DNA of 64,000 nucleotides, from NCBI GenBank assembly GCA_963920575.1, contig OY986965.1:9441134-9505133 (forward strand). Reading direction: 5' to 3'. The first letter of the stretch is position 1. Every line of letters starts with the position of its first letter. A model generated the notes under the pieces. The model was not told the DNA's origin. It saw only the letters and a list, made by a program, of their open reading frames with translations, and made no database searches. Of the stretch, positions 1-22,254 are shown in pieces. This DNA is from Narthecium ossifragum (Eukaryota; Streptophyta; Magnoliopsida; Dioscoreales; Nartheciaceae). Made by a program: the position numbers and the translations under genes.

Positions 1-252
1 AGGTGGGAGAAGATTTAATCAAATATTTAAACTTTTTAAATTATTTTCTAATCTAATGGATCTTTATCTCATGGGATTACATATCCCACCTCCCCCTTGG
101 GATTATTTTATCCCATGTACATGGGATATGAAGTCCCAATGGGATTATTTATGTCACCTCTAAAATCACACCAAACATGGGATAAAGTGGGGTCCACGGA
201 ATTACTAATCCTATCCCACCTATAATACCAGGAAACAAACGAGCCCATAGGG
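1..252. mobile_element. right part of a MITE, cut by the window edge
   Basis: The stretch is rich in GGGATA/TATCCC motifs and ends with AAACAAACGAGCCC, the kind of terminal inverted repeat seen in PIF/Harbinger or hAT MITEs. A related but distinct element with both ends lies at 15890-16305. The left terminus is outside the window, so the family cannot be fixed. Confidence 0.35.
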
Positions 253-318
253 TATAGAAAATTACATAAACTACCCATATCAACAGATCTAAAATCCGTT
301 TAGCTTCCGAGAACACTG

Positions 319-1233
319 TGTGAGGACCTGTACCTCCAACCCGGTTCGACCGCGTTAGGTAAAGGGTCTGGTTTGGTTGGTTTGGCTCGGTTGGCCTTAC
401 TTTACAGTCGGTTGATCGCATCGCTGTTTTTGGACCCCTATGGTAATTTGGTAAAATTGCACATTGTCGGTCGGTTTCACACCCGCATTGTGCACACACT
501 GCCTTGGATTGATGTGTGTGATTGATTAGAACCTCAATGGCGCTTCCGATTAGAAGATCGGAGCTCGATCAGGAAAGATCGAAATGGACGACTATGATCA
601 ATTCTAACTTTCTATATAACCCCCCCCCCCCCCCCCCCCCCCAACCCCCAATAGCTTTCTCTCTCTTCCCTTTTCTTTTCTTTTCTCTCCTTCTCTCTCT
701 TGTTGGCTGCCGACTAGAGGCTTGGTTGCGGCATTTCGGCATGGATTCATGGCGATCGAAGTTGAGGGACTTGTAGATCATCAGCTTTTTTATACATGTA
801 GGTGTTTCTACCCAATTCTACTGACTTGGTTTACCAAGGATTGGTTTTATATGGTCAAGAGAGAGGTTTCATGACAAGAGCCCTAAGGACATCGATAGGG
901 TTATGAGACCCTTAGTATACCTTAGACTTAGATGGAGAGACAATATTGTTGTTATTTTCCTCCCTTTCAGTGTGACGTAGAGTAGAACCCTATTGAGCTT
1001 ATTGCTCACTCCTACCCTGGCTGCGTTTGCAGGTGCATGCGTCTGCTTTTCTTCCGTAGTACCAACTGGATAGGCTTTTGGTGGCGCAGTGACTTCATTA
1101 AGCGCTCGAGGATCTTAAGGTGTTGGCAGCTTGAGCAGTAGCTTTTGTTATAGATTACTTTTGATAGATGTATTAAATGTATAATTTCCCTCTTAGATAA
1201 TTAGATGTTTATGAATCTGTATTCGACAAGTAA
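319..1233 (+). mobile_element. 5' portion of an old LTR, interrupted by a younger solo LTR
   Basis: It begins TGTGAGGACC and matches the LTR remnant that starts at 57664 over its first few hundred bases. It stops exactly where the solo LTR at 1234 begins. The rest of the old LTR, ending GGTCGGGGTGTGACA, resumes at 3617. I see no matching 5-bp target duplication outside 319 and 3846, so the old copy may be truncated or part of a larger element. No PBS or coding region is attached. Confidence 0.6.
620..642. repeat. poly-C tract, 23 bp
   Basis: An uninterrupted run of 23 C lies within the old LTR, followed by AACCCCCA. The length may be unreliable in sequencing. Confidence 0.9.
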
Positions 1234-3616
1234 TGTGAGGACCTGCCCCTCTACCCCTGTGGCTCGCTGTAGACCGCAAGGGCAATTTGGTAAATTGCGC
1301 CTTGTTGGTTTGTTTCACACCCGCGTGTGCACACACTAGCCTTGTCTGTGTTCGTGTTTGTTTAGAATGGCTAGGTGAACCAGGGATCGAAAGATCCGGA
1401 CTTGGGCTTGAGTTCTTGCCCAAGTTTAGCTTTCAGCACACAAATGATCGATCCTCTATGGCCAACGGATCGATCCTCTTCGTGCCAGAAAGCCTTGTGA
1501 ATCGTCATGAAGGATCGATCCTCCCTTGAGTAAGGATCGATCATTCATAAGTCGGTTGGTTTTCTGCTTCGCGAGGACGGCCGCCGTTGGCCGTCGCTCT
1601 CTCTTGTCAGAGGGGGAGGACTTTCTCCTCCCCTCCCCCAGCTTTTTCCCCTCTTTCCCGGCTTTCCCCTCCCCCCTTTCCCCTCCTTTTCTTCTTCCCT
1701 TCCTTCCTTCTTCTTCTTCTCTTTTCTTCTCTCCCGACGTTGCTCTTCCCCTGTTTTTCCGGCAGCCACCTTCTCCTCTTCCGTTCTCCCTCCTCCGACC
1801 ACCAAATTGGGTGTTCTTTGGCTCGTTGGATCCGTGACAACTAGAGGAAGATCCCTGAAGTGGTTTGGAGGCTTGTTGGTGATCAAATCGCGGGGAATCA
1901 GCCGAGGAAAGCGCAGCTAGGTAGGGTTATACCTACTGATGTTTATTTCGGGTGTTCTTGAGATCTAGCCGTTGGATCTTGTTGATCCTTGCTTTGTTGG
2001 TTTTCTTATGCCTTGTAGAATAACTAATTCAAGTTTCATGTTAATCAGTTGAGATTTGAGTAGGTTTTATGTAAGATTAGTCTCGGATTTCTGGTTTTCT
2101 GCTGTTCTTGAGAAACAGCCGGCTTGGGGCGAGTTTTCCGGCCGGCGAGTACATGATCTTAGCTTTTCATAAACATAAGAGTTGTAGCTATACTCGTTAG
2201 CTTTCCATTCCATCTTGTTTTGTATTTTGCCGATTTATGTACGATTTCTGGTGAATTGTTTGCTGGAGGGCTGCGTTGCAGCAATTAAAGGGTAAGTTGG
2301 TTTAATCAGTGATTTTTGATTAATGTTTCCCGTTAATCCAATCGTTGGATGTTTATGAAATTTGGATATGATGATCCTGGTATATACACCTACTGGTGGT
2401 TAAGTTGGATCTTGAATCCGACGTCGTTTGGACGTCGGATCGACGGGATCAATTAGCCCCTAAGTAGAGGCTTTGGGTGTTTTTGAATATAATATTATAT
2501 TTCGGAATATAATATTATATTGTGTTTTGTACATCATCGTTTTCGGGGTTGCTTCCCGTTGCAGGAGTCCGCGGTTGACGGTCGCGGAACCGTCGTAATG
2601 CCGGGACCCGCTGCGGATCGGCTGGCAGCGGTTGGTGGTACCGCTGCAGCGATCCAGTAGACTTATATGATGCTTGACATACTGTTGCATGCCTTTCCTA
2701 TTATCTGTGTATGTCATAGCATGCATTCTTGTTGTGTGCATTAGTTGCATTGGTTAGGGCGTGGGTGATCTTTGGGTCGCCGTCCCGAGGCTGGAAGCTC
2801 GGACTTAGCCCTAGGACCGGGGTTGGGTAGTTTGGACCCGGTTGGAATTGTGGTGTCCAGTCGATTTGATGATAGGCTTAGATGGCTGGTACACTTATTG
2901 CTTGATGATTGTAGAGGTCGTGTCGGCCTCGAGTCGGAGGCTGAGGTGTAGCCGGTGTCCTACTGTGCTGACCTTTGGTGTCGCCAGTGTTAGTTGAGCT
3001 TACTGAGTGCCGTCCCTGGGCCTCAGGGACAGTGTCCCACTGTGCTGACCTTTGGTGTCGCCAGTGTTTGTTGAGCTTACTGAGTGCCTTCCCTGGGCCT
3101 CAAGGACACGCGGTGGGGTTATGGGACCCCTGTATACACCCAGATCCTACTCGAGGGCGACACTGTTGCGTTTCCCTCTTCCTTCTGTGTGTCGTAGTGT
3201 AGATCCCTACTGAGCTTAGTGCTCACACCTACCCGGGGCTGCGTTTTGCAGGTGCAGGCGTCTGTTCTTCTTCCTTGGCCCCTACCGGGCAGTTGGTGGC
3301 GATGCGGCGGCGCTAGGCGGAGTCTGAGAGGTGGTGATCGATCTTTATTGCTTTTATACCCTATGTTAGATAGTCTCCTACGGGAGTGTTGTATTTTGAA
3401 TCTTCCCCTCTCCGAGGATTTGTATAATCACTTTAAGTTTTCAATCTGTGGTTCGAGGATTTATTACTATATATTGTTTTATAGAGGGTGCTTTTGGTGA
3501 ACTGCTAGGGAGACCAATAGGTTAGAGGGAACCCTCGCCAGCTTTTCTTCCGCGTTTGTTAGGTTCCGGTTCGCGTCGCCCGGCCCGGTTGGGCTTTCGC
3601 GGGTCGGGGCGCGACA
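1234..3616 (+). mobile_element. solo LTR (2383 bp) of a large LTR-retrotransposon family
   Basis: It starts TGTGAGGACC, ends GGGTCGGGGCGCGACA, and is flanked by the direct 5-bp target duplication AGTAA (1229-1233 and 3617-3621). A second copy lies in reverse orientation at 11211-13737. Inside are a CT-rich tract (about 1620-1740), an AT palindromic block near 2485-2520, and two direct copies of a roughly 78-bp unit (about 2957-3108). No internal retrotransposon domain is attached, so it is best read as a product of LTR-LTR recombination. Open frames within it look like chance frames of the CT-rich tract. Confidence 0.85.
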
Positions 3617-3846
3617 AGTAAATTGTATAACTATGAGGTTTGTATAAATTATTTAATCTTCTTTACTGTGATGTTAATATGGAACTGTTATATTTATTAA
3701 TTTATTAGAAATTACTATGTTGTCCCTCTGATAGAATTGTTCAAATTAATTGTGATAATTGTTATATAAATGTGTCAGAGATAATTGAATAGGTTTAGGT
3801 CCCTTATGCCCCGGTCCGGATGGGTTTTCTGGGTCGGGGTGTGACA
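3617..3846 (+). mobile_element. 3' portion of the old LTR split by the solo LTR
   Basis: Directly after the AGTAA duplication the sequence resumes as an AT-rich LTR body and ends GGTCCGGATG...GGGTCGGGGTGTGACA, the counterpart of the solo LTR's own 3' end. It completes the fragment at 319-1233, which gives a nested arrangement. Confidence 0.55.
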
Positions 3847-5145
3847 CGCGACCCCTGGAAACCCCCACCGATGCGCTGCCCCGGGCCCCGCGACCTGACA
3901 AAAGCTTTGCGTAGTGCGTCATGGTCGGGTCCGGAATAATCAGGTTCCACAAACTCATTAGCTTAGACATAGGTTAACTATAGTTAGCAGTTAACTTAAC
4001 GATCACAGACGAAAGCTAACAACATGTACTAATTTGGGAATAAAACCCATAATATGTACCAAGATTGAATAATCCATAAAACTGGTAGTTTAATTTTCTA
4101 GAATATCACTAAAATTTAGGTGACGATATCGAAAAGCTTCTATAATCATCGATTGTGTATCATCCGTGCTAAAAGCTGATGCTGATGCTCCCTCAGTTTG
4201 GCCATGTCCTCAGCATATGCATGCACATTAAACTCCAAAGCACAAAATTAAGTTCTGAAGCTGAGCTTCCAATCCTTGTGGCCCAACGAATTACGATTTT
4301 TGCAGCCCACATAATACATGAATTTAGTAATTTTCTTATTCCTATAGTACTGTTTCGATTTCTATTTTGCGCACAAGTAGCATGTTTTATTTTGGTCCAC
4401 TTGTGATCAACTATTCTTGACGAGCCTGATCGTTTGCTAAATCTCCACTGTTATGAGAACTAGAATTTTCCTTGTTGTTGCCTTGAGTTTATTTAATATA
4501 TATCATAGCGAAAGATCGATCCAGTGAAAAGCTTTATGAGACATTATTAATGATGCAAATGTGGGCTCTCCTTGGAATGAACTCTGAAAGCATCTTATCA
4601 ATGTGAACTTGATTCTGCTCTCGATCTGCTCATGTTGGTAATGTCCTTTTCCTTTCATGAACATCAAGGAGACAAGGATATTTCTGGTTCAACCACACAT
4701 TATTTTCTTACTAAATTATCTCCACGTTTTGCAGCTTTTTTTTTTTTCTTTTCTTCTTTTTCTATGCTCTATATTAACTTCACTGCTGACCACCCAACAT
4801 GGGGAGCCTTATCATGAGCAAGCTTAAGAGAGCAACATACTTCACTGCTGGTGGGCTCTCTGATTGTGATTCAACTGGAAGGATCTCTTATCATTTACTC
4901 AGTCTCTGTTTGGGGACCAAACAAACAAAGCTCTTTCATCAACCATGCATGGTTGTCTCTATCACGTACGTTAATGATCCTTTGTTGCTCCGCACCAGTG
5001 GGAACGAGAATAGGGGAGCCTCAAGATCAAATAAGAGATGCAGATTCCTCTGCCTAGAACTGTCGATCCGAGGGTGAAATATCCTTAGGCCCAACAGTTG
5101 CCAATTATGCGCCATCCACACCTTCTTTTTTAGTTCTTTCTTTTG
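3847..5145. other. intergenic, no gene recognised
   Basis: The region is AT-rich with short open frames only, none resembling a known protein. It includes a T-rich tract near 4737-4762. I see no supported feature. Confidence 0.5.
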
Positions 5146-5728
5146 GGTTAATTACATACATTCTTCAAAACCTTCAAATTTACGGATTTATCCATGAAAT
5201 TCTAATATATACATATTTATCCTTGAAATCTATTAACAATTCACATTATTATTCTCATGTCTGCCTCCATCGGGTTAATACCCCTGACTCAGGTTAAAAC
5301 TCAAACTAAGCACATAAAAAGACCTAAATGCCATTGTACGACAATACCTACCTTACTTTTTCATGCCGCGCTATATTCATCAATGTTACATATTTCCAAT
5401 CTAAAATCAGACCTGGCTTTTATCACCGAAGTTAGGGCTTGGGTTTCACAACTCTGACTGAGTTAGGGTTTCTCGACGGTGATCAGGTGTAGGTAAATGC
5501 ATTTCGTACACCTATTGTTGCTAACAATGGGTAAAAGAGGAATTTCACCTTTCATCGTTAGCCACAAACGGCACCAAGGCGAATGGTCCATGAATATTTG
5601 ACGGTAACTGACTCCACGGATAATCATGTGAATTGTTTATAAATTTCAGGGACAAATCTGTAAATATTAGGATTTGAGAGATAAATCTATAAATTTATAG
5701 GTTTTTTAGAGCATATATGTAATTAACC
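5146..5728. mobile_element. MITE with about 48-bp terminal inverted repeats
   Basis: The left end GGTTAATTACATACATTC and the right end, read in reverse as GGTTAATTACATATATGC, continue as imperfect inverted repeats for about 48 bp (both run into AAATTTA(C/T)(G/A)GATTTATC). The 583-bp element has no coding capacity. Both flanks are T-rich, so the target duplication cannot be read and the superfamily is unassigned. Confidence 0.65.
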
Positions 5729-6617
5729 TTTTTTCTTTTTTGAGGTTTTGGAGATGATAGTGTTGAGAAAAATAGGCTTTCCCACAAGTGTAAATCAATG
5801 GAAGCAATATAAATAAATAGCCGAAAATAAATAAGCACACAAGATTTACATGGTTCCCTCAAATAACTTGAGGTACATCCACGACGATCAGTAGGTCAGT
5901 TCCTTCCACTATCACCAATCAGTTTACAAAGTGGCCAAAAAAAGGCATAACATTACAAACACATCAAAGTGTAAATCACAAGAGAAAAATACCTCATGAA
6001 ATAAGTGAACCAAATCACCAAGACCAAACTGCAAGAAACTCCAAATATCAAGTGAAGAAATGTTACCCACTTGAAGAACAAATTTGCAGATTTTTATGGC
6101 TTCAAAAATAGAATTTTCTTGAACCAAAGGTTGCCAAATTGTCTTTCTTGCCAAGCCAACTAGGATGAGAGGAACACCCGAAAAATGACAAAAGCTGCTT
6201 GGTTTGTGGCTGCCAAAATTCTTTTCTTGAAAACTCCAAACCAATCCTTGGGTATGCCAAGAGTCACGCATGGGTAAGCCACCAACATTAAAGACCATGT
6301 GCTAACCAAGGTGCATGCCAAAATTAACAAAAAACTATATTTAGCAAATTGATGAGTCCCACAAATGAGGGAAACCCAACAGATAGTGCTGATGATAAAG
6401 TTGTGATTCGAGGACCGGAGGCCACACGCCCTTGTTACGACACCGGGCATCCAATCAGATGCAAAGAGTGGGAAATGTGACATTTTGTTTTGATTTAGTA
6501 GAAAAATGATACTATTCTTTCCAGACAAAGGCCGAAAAAAGGAGTACTGTACTTGGCAAAAGTCTATTACTCTGGGGAGCGATTTGTGTACATGATTAGA
6601 GTCATGTACATTACACA
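5729..6617. other. intergenic region upstream of GLR copy 1
   Basis: No gene is recognised. Around 5845-5900 the text ACACAAGATTTACATGGTTC followed by AACTTGAGGTACATCC resembles a motif common in plant repetitive DNA, so a degraded transposon is possible. Open frames on the minus strand (5924-6618) match nothing I know and overlap each other. Confidence 0.35.
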
Positions 6618-6757
6618 TGTCGTCAAATCGGTAGTGAGATACTGATCTAGTTAATCAATAGAACACTGCCGATGGATTAGATCAACCAATCGGTATCTCA
6701 CTACCGATGGACTAGATTAGATCAACCAATCGATATCTCACTACCGATTCGAGGGCA
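6618..6757. repeat. inverted and tandem repeat in the GLR copy 1 promoter
   Basis: The block opens with AATCGGTAGTGAGATAC. Its inverse, (G)TATCTCACTACCGAT, occurs twice downstream within direct units of about 38-40 bp (GATTAGATCAACCAATCG plus the inverted motif). The outer arms could fold as a hairpin of about 20 bp. The same block upstream of copy 2 has three downstream units. It may be a small foldback element or a regulatory array. Confidence 0.6.
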
Positions 6758-7045
6758 TGTGTCACGTGATCATATATACAAATCTTTATTCATTCCTTTT
6801 GTCATTAAGAACTCCAAGAAGGTCAATTCACTAATTGCTTAATCTACTAACAAATCAAAAAAGAGTTCGTACATAAGGATCTGTTCGTTGCCTATATTTT
6901 AAGCTGTCAGAGGTTCTCCTTTTTTGTCGCCTAGAAATCCCGCTGCTAAGGTATGAAATCTTTAGGCATCCTCACAAACAAATATTTCGAAACCCATGGC
7001 ACATTTGAGAGTGAATTCCCTCCATTGAAGGCTTGAAACTAAGCT

Positions 7046-7054
7046 TATATATAT
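7046..7054 (+). promoter_or_regulatory. candidate TATA box of GLR copy 1
   Basis: TATATATAT lies 45 bp upstream of the chosen ATG at 7099, implying a short 5' leader if used. TTTTGTGCAG just before the ATG could instead be a 3' splice site of a leader intron, in which case the true promoter lies further upstream. Confidence 0.35.
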
Positions 7055-7098
7055 GGACACCTGAATTTATAACTAGGAGATTGAGTTTTGTGCAGCTA

Positions 7099-18574
<11,476 letters not shown>

Positions 18575-19029
18575 AGAGAGAATCATTCATCTGCATTCAA
18601 AAGGAAGGAAGGCATGCAGAGATCACTGAATATAACTTATACTGATTATCTATATATATAGAAGCTTGTATTCTTGTTAAAGTAGTTCATAGGATCTTTA
18701 AATGTGATGAGAAGCAGGTGTGACACGTGTACATCACCTGTTCTATAGCAATGCAGCAAAGTATGGGAAAGCGGATCGACTGCATGCATGCTCAATATTT
18801 TTCTTGCAGTTTGAATTCTACTGAGAATTTGCTAAGGTATACAGGACAAGTAACTGTATACAAACAGATCTTCGTTTTATGTTTTGTCATAATTTCATGA
18901 GTGTTTCCGAAGTCCAGTAGGAAAATAATTTCTTTGCGCAAACAAGTTATGCAGAATAGTAGCATGAGATTAATGAGATCAACACAACAGGGCAAAACAA
19001 TGTTTTTGTGGTTTATAAAATGCTATATA
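18575..19029 (+). other. 3' flank of GLR copy 1 and junction between the duplication units
   Basis: This is probably 3' UTR followed by spacer. A near-palindrome CAGGTG...CACGTG...CATCACCTG lies near 18716-18742 and is retained, with changes, downstream of copy 2. No gene is seen. The sequence similarity to the copy 2 flank stops near 18985. Confidence 0.5.
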
Positions 19030-19213
19030 TGTCGTCGAATCGGTAGTGAGATACTGATCAATTGATCTAGTTAATCAATAGAACAATGCCAATGGATTAG
19101 ATCAACCAATCGGTATCTCACTACTAATAGACTAGATTAGATCAACCAATCGGTATCTCACTATCCATATACTAGATTAGATCAACCAATCGCTATTTCA
19201 CTACCGATTCGAG
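19030..19213. repeat. inverted and tandem repeat in the GLR copy 2 promoter (three units)
   Basis: Same organisation as 6618-6757: one CGAATCGGTAGTGAGATAC arm and then three, not two, direct units containing the inverse arm, with scattered changes (TATCTCACTACTAAT, TATCTCACTATCCAT, TATTTCACTACCGAT). Confidence 0.6.
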
Positions 19214-19506
19214 GACATATGTCATGTGATCATGTATACAAATCTTTATTCATTCCTTTTATCATTAAGAACTCCAGATAGGTCAATTCACTGATTGCTT
19301 AATCTACAAGCAAATCAAAAAAGAGTTCGTACATAAGGATCTGTTCGTTGCCTATATTTTAAGCTGTAAGAGGTTCTCCTTTTTTGTCGCCTAGAAATCC
19401 CGCTGCTAAGGTATGAAATCTTTAGGCATCCCCACAAACGAATATTTTCGAAACCCATGGCACAGTTGAGAGTGAATTCCCTCCATTGAAGGCTTGAAAC
19501 TAAGCT

Positions 19507-19515
19507 TATATATAT
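19507..19515 (+). promoter_or_regulatory. candidate TATA box of GLR copy 2
   Basis: TATATATAT lies 45 bp upstream of the exon 1 ATG at 19560, with the same spacing and surroundings as in copy 1. Confidence 0.35.
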
Positions 19516-19559
19516 GGACACCTGAATTTATAACTAGGAGATTGAGTTTTGTGCAGCTA

Positions 19560-19809
19560 ATGAAGATGGGTTCAGCTATGCTCTTGGCTCTGTGTTTCTT
19601 GGTGGTTGCTGGTGGTGCTTCGTCGAGGTCGAGTGTGGTGAACATAGGGGCACTGTTCACTTTCAATTCCACCATTGGAAGGTCGGCAAAGGTGGCGATT
19701 AGGCTCGCCGTCGATGATGTCAATGAGAATAAACGTGTTCTTGCTGGTACAAGGCTGAACTTGATCGAGCAGGACACGAATTGCAGCGGGTTTCTTGGAA
19801 TCATAGAAG
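19560..19809 (+). CDS. GLR3: GLR copy 2, exon 1 (signal peptide and start of the amino-terminal domain)
   Basis: Its 250 nt equal the length of exon 1 of copy 1, with the same start, the same GTACGT donor after GAAG, and only a few replacements (for example VNEN for VNGN). Intron 1 matches copy 1 up to 20405 and then enters the retrotransposon block. The next GLR exon is at 47370, so a continuous gene would need a 27,560-bp intron. The joined phase is correct. It may be the functional first exon of copy 2 or an orphan exon; RNA evidence would decide. Confidence 0.75.
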
Positions 19810-20405
19810 GTACGTAGTGTGAGAAATTAACATTGAGGATGTTGCTGTTTTTTGATATAAATATCAGCTAAATGCTATACTAAATTAGTGATTTGTAGAG
19901 TTTTTAGCTCTTTCTTTGTCAACAACTCTGGTGTCTTTTTATGTTCTTCTTCCTGCTCTTTGACAAGTTATGTTCTTCTTCAAAAAAACAGAAGTTAATT
20001 TTTGGTATTGAGATGAATGAGAGTGTCATGGATAACATGTTTGAAGCCACCATATCTTTTGAAGTGGAGACTTTAGAAATTAGGATGTATCGATTTCAGA
20101 AAACTCTTTTATAGCTGAATCCCTACTATTAGAGCTTATTCCTTAATCTATTCTTGTCCACTGTACTAGAGCAATTTAGATTTTATCTTCATTTTTATAT
20201 ACCTCAATCCTACTTTGATTATTACTAATTTTCGAACCAGAGATTCTAACTTAGTCTCCGTTTTGATTCTTCATATCGTCTGAATCTACTATTTCCTTTT
20301 TGATTTCACTATGTTGAAGAAGAAGTTGAAGTCTTATCTAATCCTCATCACTCTGTATTTCGTCATTGATGAAAAGTAGCTTGCTTTCTTGATATCTAAA
20401 TCTTG

Positions 20406-21351
20406 CCTCCCAGCACTTCAACATTAAACACTTCTGTCACCACTCCTGCTCCAACTCCTGTTATGCCACAAACGACGATGGTCGATGATACTTTGGCAAT
20501 CATACCCGTTATTGCACCGTCGACATCGTTCAGCACTCCGCAAGCAAATTCACCCACTCTTGCTTCAGATGAGGTATGAGTTCATTCTTAGCTAGTCAAA
20601 TTCATATTTATGATCGCTATCGATCATGAATTTTGATCACTCCTAACTTTAGGCCGATATGGCTGACTTGGTCAACTTCATCCATTCTCTGAATGAGTCA
20701 TGGCGAGTCCGCCTTTCCGCAAAGCAAACAGCTTCTGATCCTACGTCTATCCAACAAGGTCGATATCATGATCTCAGACAAGCATTAGCTGACTGCATGA
20801 TCATTTTGGACAAGCCACCAGAGGAAGACTTTTCAGCATCAGACTACGATATTCTTCAAAGATCGACTGCTGTATTCTTGACGATTGATCCTGAAGTGTT
20901 AGGTCTTTCTGCCGAGAAAATAGATGACACCCAAAGCATAAAGTCGACGATCAAAAATTTTGATGCATAAAGGAAGAACTTAGCCAACGAGCTCGTCCTT
21001 GTTGGAGAACGTTGAGAGCGACGAGCACTCTTAAAAAATAAAATCAGCAATAGCATGAATAAGTTGTCTACGAGCTTGGATGCCATCGGCGAAAGAGAAT
21101 CAATTATTTCCAGAGCTGATGTTCAAATCAAAGAGCTAGAAGCGCAAATTCTTCAGCTTAAGACTCAAACGAACAATCTCGTCAAAGAGAGTAGACAAAT
21201 CGGCCAAGAAAGCAATAAAGATATTGAAGAATACGATGCCCTTGAAGATGATTCTTCCAAAGATCGTCAAATTAAGATTAACGCTGAGTTGGTCAAGAAC
21301 AAGCATCGGCGTAAAGCATTCAGAGAAAAAATCGCTCGTATCTCTCAATAA
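20406..21351 (+). pseudogene. antisense ORF of element A (coiled-coil protein, truncated)
   Basis: It lies between the integrase end and the missing 3' LTR, on the strand opposite to pol, where Tat elements carry an extra antisense ORF. An open stretch 20406-20573 (Pro/Thr/Ser-rich) ends at a GT donor. The frame resumes after an AG at 20652 with ADMADLVNFIHSLNESW and runs in phase, suggesting an intron of about 79 bp. The C-terminal part (21055-21351) is a charged coiled coil. Two in-frame stops (20968-20970 and 21013-21015) and the missing N-terminus make it non-functional here. The function of this family is unclear; similarity to plant mobile domain-type proteins is a guess. Confidence 0.55.
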
Positions 21352-21550
21352 CTTTCCCTAAGGAGATGATTTATAAATGTTGAATTGTTGGCCGATTATT
21401 TTGTAATGAATAAATATTTTGCTAATTGCTATCGTCCATTTTTAAGGACGTCCTTTCTTCTATGTTTTTGTTTTACATTGATGGGTAATACCTTTTAAGG
21501 TATCGACCATTTATCATTGATCGATGTAACCCATCATCGATAGTCCTTAG

Positions 21551-22254
21551 TGTCGGTCTTGGAACCACGAGCTAACCACTCATACCAAAACTCCGGAGTG
21601 ATAGTAGAAGGGGCCCATACCCCTTAACCATTAAGCCACGGTCGACCCGACAAATCGACCGCAGCACCACTGGCAGCGCAGCACGCTGCCCGGGTCGGGC
21701 CTCCAGCCCACCCTGCACTTGGGCCACCCAGGCCCTCCGCACAGGGCCAACCACGGTGACCCCAGGGGGTGACGCTGGCTAGGCCTTCAGCCTGGCCCGC
21801 AACCATGCCCTGTGCCTCTACATCCCACTCGGCAGGCCCGCAACCAAGGCCTGCAGCGCCCTAGCAACCAACAATCTCCCCCCCAGCGACACCACCGGGG
21901 TTTGAACCCGCAACCTCGCTCTGATACCACGTGTCGGTCTTGGAACCACGAGCTAACCACTCGTACCAAAACTCCGGAGTGATAGTAAAAGGGGCCCATA
22001 CCCCTTAACCATTAAGCCACGGTCGACCCGACAAATCGACCGCAGCACCACTGGCAGCGCAACACGCTGCCCGGGTCGGGCCTCCAGCCCACCCTGCACT
22101 TGGGCCACCCAGGCCCTCCGCACAGGGCCAACCACGGTGACCCCAGGGGGTGACGCTGGCTAGGCCTGCAGCCTGGCCCGCAACCATGCCCTGGGCCTCT
22201 ACATCCCACTCGGCAGGCCCGCAACCAAGGCCTGCAGCGCCCTAGCAACCAACA
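21551..22254 (-). mobile_element. TRIM (terminal-repeat retrotransposon in miniature), 704 bp, complete
   Basis: Two direct 323-bp LTRs (21551-21873 and 21932-22254; TGTTGG...CCGACA on the minus strand) differ at about five positions. They flank only 58 bp (21874-21931). On the minus strand that interval has CG then the initiator-Met-type PBS TGGTATCAGAGC right after the 5' LTR, and the purine tract GGGGGGGAGAT just before the 3' LTR. The direct target duplication CTTAG is at 21546-21550 and 22255-22259. It has no coding capacity. It inserted in the last codons of element A's integrase. LTR similarity suggests a recent event. Confidence 0.93.

Noticed and set aside
1526..1886. Overlapping Ser/Pro- and Lys/Arg-rich open frames on both strands
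   Set aside because: They arise from a CT-rich tract inside a solo LTR; the same frames appear reversed at 13004-13613.
5924..6618. Two overlapping minus-strand frames of 124 and 152 codons
   Set aside because: No domain, signal or family resemblance; the two frames overlap one another in different phases.
7033..7098. Upstream ATG at 7033 as the GLR start
   Set aside because: It would put 22 polar residues before the signal peptide and lies ahead of the candidate TATA box; the ATG at 7099 gives a normal signal peptide.
21551..22254. Cassandra-type TRIM carrying a 5S rRNA sequence
   Set aside because: The LTR shows no recognisable 5S promoter or body text; only TRIM structure and tRNA-like boxes are visible.
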